A stretch of DNA of 64,000 nt from the NCBI RefSeq assembly GCF_900474185.1, contig NZ_UCNW01000006.1:1-64000 (forward strand), read 5' to 3'. Both the position numbers and the translations under genes were made by a program. The stretch's first letter is position 1, and the number at the start of each line of letters is the position of its first letter. Under the pieces are notes generated by a model. That model had not been told where the DNA came from. It was given only the letters and a program-made list of their open reading frames with translations, and ran no database searches. This stretch comes from Synechococcus sp. UW69 (GTDB lineage Bacteria > Cyanobacteriota > Cyanobacteriia > PCC-6307 > Cyanobiaceae). Below, piece after piece: positions 59,078-64,000 of this stretch.

Positions 59078-59097
59078 TGGGTCAGAGTCCTCGGGGG

Positions 59098-59463
59098 TCA
59101 GGAATCGGTCTGAGCCGCCACAGCAATGCTGATGTGGCAGGTCTGTTTCTTGATCTGGAAGGCCCGGCCCTGGGCGCGGGGGCGATAGCGCTTCATGGAG
59201 GGGCCCATGTCAGCGCTCGCGCTCGCGATCACCAGAGATGAGGGATCGAGACCGAGATTGTGCTCAGCGTTGGCCACTGCAGACCGGAGCACCTTGGTGA
59301 TGGGTCCGGTGGAGCGGTAAGGCATGAACTCGAGCATGATCAGTGCGTCGCGGTAAGTGCGGCCACGGATCTGGTCAAGCACACGGCGCACCTTCGAAAC
59401 GGAGCCTCGGATGAAGCGTCCGTGAGCTTGGGCAATGGGTGCCGTTGGGGTAGACGATGTCAT
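59098..59463 (-). CDS. rplV: 50S ribosomal protein L22
   Basis: A 121-aa L22 lining the exit tunnel, with [21 protein letters not shown] and [17 protein letters not shown] in the tunnel loop. It starts 3 bases after the rpsS stop. Confidence 0.98.
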   Translation of the reverse strand: MTSSTPTAPIAQAHGRFIRGSVSKVRRVLDQIRGRTYRDALIMLEFMPYRSTGPITKVLRSAVANAEHNLGLDPSSLVIASASADMGPSMKRYRPRAQGRAFQIKKQTCHISIAVAAQTDS

Positions 59464-59466
59464 GGA

Positions 59467-59742
59467 TTAGCGGCCTCCTTTCTTGTCTCTGATGTGGCCC
59501 TTGAAGGTGCGGGTGGGAGCAAACTCCCCCAGCTTGTGACCGACCATTTGCTCGGTGATGAACACCGGCACGTGGGTGCGGCCGTTGTGTACCGCGATCG
59601 TGTGGCCAATCATCATCGGCAGGATCGTGGAGGCCCGTGACCAGGTCTTGATCACGGACTTGTCGTCGTTGTCGTTCTGCTTTTCAACCTTGCGAAGCAG
59701 GCTGTCGGCAATAAACGGACCTTTTTTGAGTGAACGTCCCAT
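59467..59742 (-). CDS. rpsS: 30S ribosomal protein S19
   Basis: A 91-aa S19 with [20 protein letters not shown] and [18 protein letters not shown]10-operon position between rplB and rplV. Confidence 0.98.
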   Translation of the reverse strand: MGRSLKKGPFIADSLLRKVEKQNDNDDKSVIKTWSRASTILPMMIGHTIAVHNGRTHVPVFITEQMVGHKLGEFAPTRTFKGHIRDKKGGR

Positions 59743-59777
59743 AACGGTTTAAGCAAGCGGCAAAGTGATGGTTTGCA

Positions 59778-60641
59778 TCAGGAATCGCGTCCGCCACGGC
59801 TCCGCTTGGAGGTCTTGCGACGCTTCCGGAGCACGTATTGGTTGCTGGGTTTGTTCCGCTTGCGGGTCTTGAGACCGAGGGCGGGTTTGCCCCAGGGAGT
59901 CACCGGACCGGAACGGCCGATTGGTGCACGACCCTCACCACCACCGTGGGGGTGATCGCAGGGGTTCATCACACTGCCTCGAACCTGAGGACGACGACCC
60001 AACCAGCGGCGACGTCCAGCCTTGCCCAGGCTGGTGTTGCGCATCTCGGAGTTGCCGACCTCGCCGAGGGTGGCGTAGCACTCGCGGCGCACCAGCCGAA
60101 CTTCGGTGGAGGGAAGTTTGAGAGCGACGTAGTCGCCTTCCTTCGCCATCACCTGGGCGCTGGCACCAGCGGTACGGACCATCTGGCCACCGCGGCCGGC
60201 GTAGAGCTCGACGCAGTGGACGCTGGAACCAAGAGGCACCGCTGAAAGCGGCATGGCGTTGCCGTTCTCAATCGGAACATCAGGGCCGGAGACCACGGTC
60301 TGGCCGACCTGCACTCCTGCGGGAGCCAGGATGTAGCGCTTCTCGCCATCGGCATAGAAGAGCAGCGCCAGGCGTGCGTTGCGGTGCGGGTCGTAGTGGA
60401 TTGCTGCAACCTTTGCGGAGACACCGTGCTTGTTGCGACGGAAATCCACCACGCGGTAGAGGCGTTTGTGACCGCCACCGCGGTGGCGGCAGGTGATCAC
60501 ACCGCGGTTGTTGCGGCCCTTGCGGCGGTGTTTAGCCACCACCAGGGTCCGCTCCGGTTTGCGGCTGGTGATCTCACTGAAATCAGTGACCACCCGGGTG
60601 CGGGTACCGGGGGTGTAGGGGCGGAAATTACGGATTGCCAT
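59778..60641 (-). CDS. rplB: 50S ribosomal protein L2
   Basis: A 287-aa L2 of the peptidyl-transferase region. It has [19 protein letters not shown] and the catalytic-region signature [19 protein letters not shown], including the conserved histidine. Confidence 0.98.
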   Translation of the reverse strand: MAIRNFRPYTPGTRTRVVTDFSEITSRKPERTLVVAKHRRKGRNNRGVITCRHRGGGHKRLYRVVDFRRNKHGVSAKVAAIHYDPHRNARLALLFYADGEKRYILAPAGVQVGQTVVSGPDVPIENGNAMPLSAVPLGSSVHCVELYAGRGGQMVRTAGASAQVMAKEGDYVALKLPSTEVRLVRRECYATLGEVGNSEMRNTSLGKAGRRRWLGRRPQVRGSVMNPCDHPHGGGEGRAPIGRSGPVTPWGKPALGLKTRKRNKPSNQYVLRKRRKTSKRSRGGRDS

Positions 60642-60656
60642 GACGATTCAGACCCC

Positions 60657-60959
60657 TCAGGACTCAGGGAAGAGTTGGATCGAGTTGCCCTCCGCAAGGC
60701 GCACCACGGCTTTCTTCACTTGGGCACGTTTGCCAGCGAAGCGCCCCATCCGACGCGAGCGTCGAGGGGGATTCATGGTGCTGATGCCGGTGACCTTCAC
60801 ATCGAAGAGCTGCTCAACGGCGGCCTTGATGTCGGGTTTTGCGGCGCGGTGGTCCACCTCGAAGGTGTACTGGTTGATTTCGAGGGCTCGTGTGGCCTTC
60901 TCGGTAATCAAGGGACGGCGGATCACATCCGCCAGGCGGCCTTGGAAACGTTCAGTCAT
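60657..60959 (-). CDS. rplW: 50S ribosomal protein L23
   Basis: A 100-aa L23, docking site for trigger factor and SRP at the tunnel exit. It starts [23 protein letters not shown] 60959 matches the conserved start and overlaps the rplD stop by 8 bases; the longer frame to 61019 is not credible. Confidence 0.97.
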   Translation of the reverse strand: MTERFQGRLADVIRRPLITEKATRALEINQYTFEVDHRAAKPDIKAAVEQLFDVKVTGISTMNPPRRSRRMGRFAGKRAQVKKAVVRLAEGNSIQLFPES

Positions 60960-61587
60960 CGCCGTAGACCTCCTGGATGGTTGCGAGAGCTTCCTCGCCC
61001 AGCACCAAAGCATTGGCATGGAGCAGGTCGAAGACGTTCAGCTGATCCGCGGAGATCAACTTGACTTTCTCCAGGTTGCGCACGGAGCGGCGAACAACAT
61101 CGGAGGGGTTCGTCAGAACGATGAGCACCTTGGAACCGGCAGCGACACCGAGGCGTCCCAAAGCATCCGTGATCTCACGGGTTTTGGGGGCTTCCAGCGA
61201 AGCAGCGAAATCCTTCACGACAGTCACGTCGTCAATGCGGGCCATCAGCGCTGTGCGCAGGGCCAGACGACGCTCCTTGCGGTTCATCGCAAGGTTGTAC
61301 GTGCGGGGCTTGGGTCCGAAGATGATGCCGCCGCCCGGTTTCAGGGGAGTCCGGATGGATCCCTGGCGGGCCCGTCCAGTTCCTTTCTGCTTGTAAGGCT
61401 TGCGACCGCCACCACGTACTTCTGAACGGGTGAGGGTGCTGGCGGTTCCTTGGCGTGCATGGGCCTGCTGACGCAGAACAGCCCGGTGCATGAGATCAAC
61501 CGCGGTGGTCTCCTTGGCCACCTTCAGGTCCAGGGTTGCCTTGCCGGCTTCCTTGCCCTGCCAATCACGAACGACACAACTGGCCAT
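60952..61587 (-). CDS. rplD: 50S ribosomal protein L4
   Basis: A 211-aa L4 with the tunnel loop [23 protein letters not shown] 61587 overlaps the rplC stop as TGATG. In E. coli L4 autoregulates the S10 operon; whether that applies here is unknown. Confidence 0.98.
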   Translation of the reverse strand: MASCVVRDWQGKEAGKATLDLKVAKETTAVDLMHRAVLRQQAHARQGTASTLTRSEVRGGGRKPYKQKGTGRARQGSIRTPLKPGGGIIFGPKPRTYNLAMNRKERRLALRTALMARIDDVTVVKDFAASLEAPKTREITDALGRLGVAAGSKVLIVLTNPSDVVRRSVRNLEKVKLISADQLNVFDLLHANALVLGEEALATIQEVYGDD

Positions 61588-62243
61588 CACTTACCTCCTT
61601 TGGCGGGCTTGGCGCCCACGCGCACGGCCGGGCGGATGTTGAGCAGCGCACCGGGTTTGCCGGGCACGGATCCCTTCACCACCAGCAAATTGTGCTCGCT
61701 GTCCACCTTGAGGATGGTCAGACCGCGGGTGGTGATTTTCTTGCCGCCGTAGCGACCGGCCATCCGCTTGCCGGGGTAGATGCGGCCCGGGGTTGTACCG
61801 GCACCGGTTGAACCCGGTTCGCGGTGGTTCTTGGAGCCGTGGGTCATCGGACCCCGGCTGAAACCGTGGCGCTTTTGGTAGCCAGCGAAGCCTCGGCCCA
61901 CGGTGTCACCGCTGACGTCCACCTTCTGACCGGCTTCGAAATCGCCGACGGTGATGGATCCACCGAGTTCGAGCCCTTCAACGCTGTCGATGCGGTATTC
62001 GCGCAGATGACGAAGAAGACCCTCACCGGATTTGGTCAGGTGACCCTGGGCGGGTTTGTTGATCAGCTTTTCGCGGGATTCGCCAAAGCCGATCTGCACT
62101 GCGGAATAACCGTCAGTGTCGTTGTTTTTGAGTTGGGTGATGCGGCAGGGGCCGGCTTCGATCAAGGTGACCGGAACAGCTCTGCCCTGCTCGTCGAAGA
62201 ACTGGGACATACCCAGCTTCTTCCCGAGAATGCCGATGGACAT
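61587..62243 (-). CDS. rplC: 50S ribosomal protein L3
   Basis: A 218-aa L3 near the peptidyl-transferase centre. It starts [20 protein letters not shown] and has [24 protein letters not shown] 62243 is chosen over an upstream frame to 62276. It is the first gene of the large ribosomal superoperon; rpsJ, which would precede it in E. coli, is in the str operon. Confidence 0.98.
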   Translation of the reverse strand: MSIGILGKKLGMSQFFDEQGRAVPVTLIEAGPCRITQLKNNDTDGYSAVQIGFGESREKLINKPAQGHLTKSGEGLLRHLREYRIDSVEGLELGGSITVGDFEAGQKVDVSGDTVGRGFAGYQKRHGFSRGPMTHGSKNHREPGSTGAGTTPGRIYPGKRMAGRYGGKKITTRGLTILKVDSEHNLLVVKGSVPGKPGALLNIRPAVRVGAKPAKGGK

Positions 62244-62623
62244 GGGTGGGGAGGAAGCGCCAGCGTGGACAACCACCAGGCGGAGATCCGCATGGGGTCA
62301 GGTGCTGATCGATTGGACGCAGACGTGGTTCGAAGCTGAACTCCCGAGGGAGTGGATTCGAATGGGCTAGCGAACGATGCAGCGAGGCTGGGACTTGCAT
62401 CTGCACGGTGTGCTGTTGCAGTTTCCCGACGGGGATTTCCGAAGAAAGCTCCCGTACTGGCCTAGAGATCCGACGCAATCGTCGAATCTGTTCTGTCGAC
62501 TGGAGGCCCGGCTAGCGGACGGGCACAGAAACACAGAACAAACAACGAACCTACACCACCGCCCTTGCAGCTCCCCTGATCCCTCTGCCTGCTGCCAGAA
62601 TCACTCCAATCCCTGTAGATGCC
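62244..62623. promoter_or_regulatory. divergent regulatory region: ribosomal superoperon / ndhN-ldpA
   Basis: 380 bases with no credible gene. It must hold the main promoter of the ~17-kb ribosomal superoperon (leftward) and that of ndhN-ldpA (rightward). I cannot place consensus -10/-35 boxes with confidence. An imperfect inverted-repeat fold lies at 62329-62362, within the probable rplC leader. Bases ~62530-62610 are CA-rich and unstructured. Confidence 0.5.
62329..62362 (-). repeat. nested inverted repeats in the rplC leader
   Basis: TTCGAA (62329-62334) pairs with TTCGAA (62357-62362), and inside these ACTCCC (62340-62345) pairs with GGGAGT (62348-62353). The structure sits 86-120 bases before the rplC start, on the RNA that would be transcribed leftward. 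Confidence 0.55.
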
Positions 62624-63085
62624 ATGCCTCTGCTTCTCACCGGTCAGGCATTTCGCCGCGATCTCGAAGCCAATGGCTGTCTGGCTGTTCAGGCCCCGCT
62701 CGAGGGTGGTGCAGAAACGCGCTTGCTGCGTCGTTTGCGAGGCGCTGGATACCGCACCCGCATGACATCAGCCCGGGGACTCGGTGATCCGGAGGTGTTC
62801 CTCACCCAGAAGCACGGCATCCGTCCTCCTCATCTGGGTCATCAAAGCGTGGGTCGTGGTGCTGCTGTGGGAGAAGTGCAGGAGGTGGCTCCCCAGCTCG
62901 GAGACCTGTTTGAGGGTGATGCCCCTGTGGCTCTCTGGCTTCTTGAGGGTCAGGTGCTGTCGCGTTCGGAACTTCTCTCGCTTTGCGACCTCTGCAAGCG
63001 CGAACCCCGATTACGCATCATCGTGGAGATGGGTGGTGCCCGAAGCCTGAAGTGGGAACCGATGACCACACATTTGAACGCCTGA
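62624..63085 (+). CDS. ndhN: NAD(P)H-quinone oxidoreductase subunit N (NDH-1)
   Basis: A 153-aa cyanobacteria/plastid-specific NDH-1 subunit of the hydrophilic arm, used in cyclic electron flow and respiration at the thylakoid. Family features include [30 protein letters not shown] and the [20 protein letters not shown] segment. It overlaps the downstream ldpA frame by about 34 bases, so the two are probably cotranscribed. Confidence 0.95.
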   Translation: MPLLLTGQAFRRDLEANGCLAVQAPLEGGAETRLLRRLRGAGYRTRMTSARGLGDPEVFLTQKHGIRPPHLGHQSVGRGAAVGEVQEVAPQLGDLFEGDAPVALWLLEGQVLSRSELLSLCDLCKREPRLRIIVEMGGARSLKWEPMTTHLNA

Positions 63086-64000
63086 CACCTGAGGAAGCCC
63101 TCGATCAGGGCCGCTGGGTCAAGCTCATCTGTGGGGCCAGCAATCAGGATTTGCCTGCCATTGCCGATCTGACCGCTGTTTTTGCGGCTGTCGGTGTTCA
63201 TTGCATTGATGTGGCTGCCGATCCAGCGGTCGCGCTTGCAGCCCGTCGTGGCCTCGACTGGGCTGAAGCCCAAACGGGCCATCGTCCCTGGCTCATGGTC
63301 AGCCTCAGCGATGGCATGGATGCTCACTTCCGCAAGGCTTGGTTCGACGCCGACCGCTGTCCCGCGGACTGTCCGCGTCCTTGCGAAAGGATTTGCCCCG
63401 CTGCAGCAATTCCGCCCGGTTCTGGGATCGACCAGCAGCGTTGCTATGGCTGTGGTCGCTGCTTGCCGGCCTGCCCCCATGGGCTAATCGAGGAACGCGA
63501 CCATCGACTGACTCCAGAGCAGGTGATCACGCTGCTGAAATCCATTCAGCCCGATGCGGTGGAGATTCACACGGGGTCTGGGCATGAGGAGGGCTCCACG
63601 ATGCTGATCCAAAGCCTTCAGCACCACAACGTTCCCTTGCAGCGCTTGGCCGTGAGCTGCGGGTTGGAGGGGCATGGCGTGAATGCTGATCAGTTGGCTC
63701 GGTTGCTGTGGCATCGCCATTCCTGTTTGCGGCAAGCCGGTTACAGGCCCCTCTGGCAATTGGATGGGCGGCCGATGAGTGGTGATGTGGGGGCTGGAAC
63801 AGCGCGGGCTGCGGTTCAGCTCTGGCGTGCCATGCGTCTTCTGGCACCACCTGGTCCGCTGCAGCTTGCCGGTGGAACCAATGCCGCAACGGTGGATCTC
63901 TTGCATTCGACGGAACGGCCGGCTGGCATTGCCTTTGGTGGTGTGGCGCGTCGCTTGCTGATGCCCGTGCTCAATGAGGCGCAAACCCGTGGATCTGCCC
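63052..64000 (+). CDS. ldpA: Light-dependent period modulator LdpA (3' end truncated by the window)
   Basis: A partial protein (316 codons; no stop before the window edge). It has two 4Fe-4S-type cysteine sets: CX3CX3CX3CP at C103, C107, C111, C115 and a ferredoxin-like CX2CX2CX3CP at C131, C134, C137, C141. LdpA is the Fe-S protein that adjusts circadian period to light/redox state in Synechococcus elongatus. The most likely start is GTG 63052, overlapping ndhN; later starts are possible. The assignment rests on the cysteine layout, the [14 protein letters not shown] segment and the position after ndhN. Confidence 0.85.
   Translation, partial: MGTDDHTFERLTPEEALDQGRWVKLICGASNQDLPAIADLTAVFAAVGVHCIDVAADPAVALAARRGLDWAEAQTGHRPWLMVSLSDGMDAHFRKAWFDADRCPADCPRPCERICPAAAIPPGSGIDQQRCYGCGRCLPACPHGLIEERDHRLTPEQVITLLKSIQPDAVEIHTGSGHEEGSTMLIQSLQHHNVPLQRLAVSCGLEGHGVNADQLARLLWHRHSCLRQAGYRPLWQLDGRPMSGDVGAGTARAAVQLWRAMRLLAPPGPLQLAGGTNAATVDLLHSTERPAGIAFGGVARRLLMPVLNEAQTRGSA

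Noticed and set aside
62377-62787. 136-codon open frame spanning the rplC-ndhN spacer
   Set aside because: It overlaps ndhN in another frame, has no recognisable domain, and is low-complexity in composition.
1-64000. Insertion sequences, prophage, CRISPR array, defence island
   Set aside because: I saw no transposase or integrase motifs, no spaced direct repeats and no cas or restriction-modification gene sets.

Overview
The window is a piece of a GC-rich, gene-dense chromosome from an oxygenic cyanobacterium, most likely a marine Synechococcus (or close Cyanobium-type relative). The evidence is direct. It carries photosystem I genes (psaA, psaB, psaL, psaI), the cyanobacterial NDH-1 subunit gene ndhN followed by ldpA, and an MPBQ/MSBQ-type quinone methyltransferase. 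It also carries a CbiG-CobJ fusion, the plant/cyanobacterial-type dapL, a large glutamate synthase with no small subunit beside it, and an RNase E ending in the cyanobacterial nonapeptide [10 protein letters not shown] see no insertion sequences, prophage genes or CRISPR array. About 70 protein genes and two tRNA genes fill nearly all the DNA.

Layout. 0.1-12.7 kb is a mixed housekeeping block: two B12/radical-SAM proteins, a CPBP protease, clpS-dapL, rne-rnhB, a DUF1997 gene, pheA, and a LON-domain/quinone-methyltransferase pair. 12.7-17.5 kb is the str operon on the minus strand (rpsL-rpsG-fusA-tuf-rpsJ, with S10 at its end as in other cyanobacteria). Upstream of it are an A-type Fe-S carrier-like gene and a phosphodiester glycosidase. 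19.7-28.9 kb holds gltB, a YciI-like gene, lipA, tRNA-Pro(CGG), cbiG-cobJ and a secreted protein of unknown function. 29.4-40.8 kb is the photosystem I region: psaA-psaB with a strong terminator, and then psaI-psaL. Between them lies an accessory block (AraC regulator, DUF3598 protein, bicupin, RND pump).

40.8-46.9 kb is enriched in cell-envelope genes (glycosyltransferase, NlpC/P60 peptidase, penicillin-recognising-type serine hydrolase, alanine racemase), plus tRNA-Ser(GCT), an HNH nuclease and prfA. 46.9-62.2 kb is one continuous minus-strand ribosomal superoperon, from rplC through secY, adk, rpoA and truA to rpmE and prfA. It lacks infA, rpmD and rpsN at their usual places. Divergent from it, at the right edge, are ndhN and a 3'-truncated ldpA.

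Functionally the window joins translation (about 30 ribosomal or translation-factor genes), photosynthetic electron transport and its cofactors (PSI, NDH-1, quinone methylation, corrinoid), nitrogen and amino-acid metabolism (gltB, dapL, pheA), RNA decay (rne), and envelope maintenance. I found no clearly new multi-gene system. The most notable items are DNA/RNA-level structures (psaA leader hairpin and palindrome, S10-operon leader fold, a 16-bp perfect palindrome before rplM). Other notable items are an in-frame junction ahead of cbiG-cobJ, the compact PSI-interrupting accessory block, and several tail-to-tail overlapping gene pairs.
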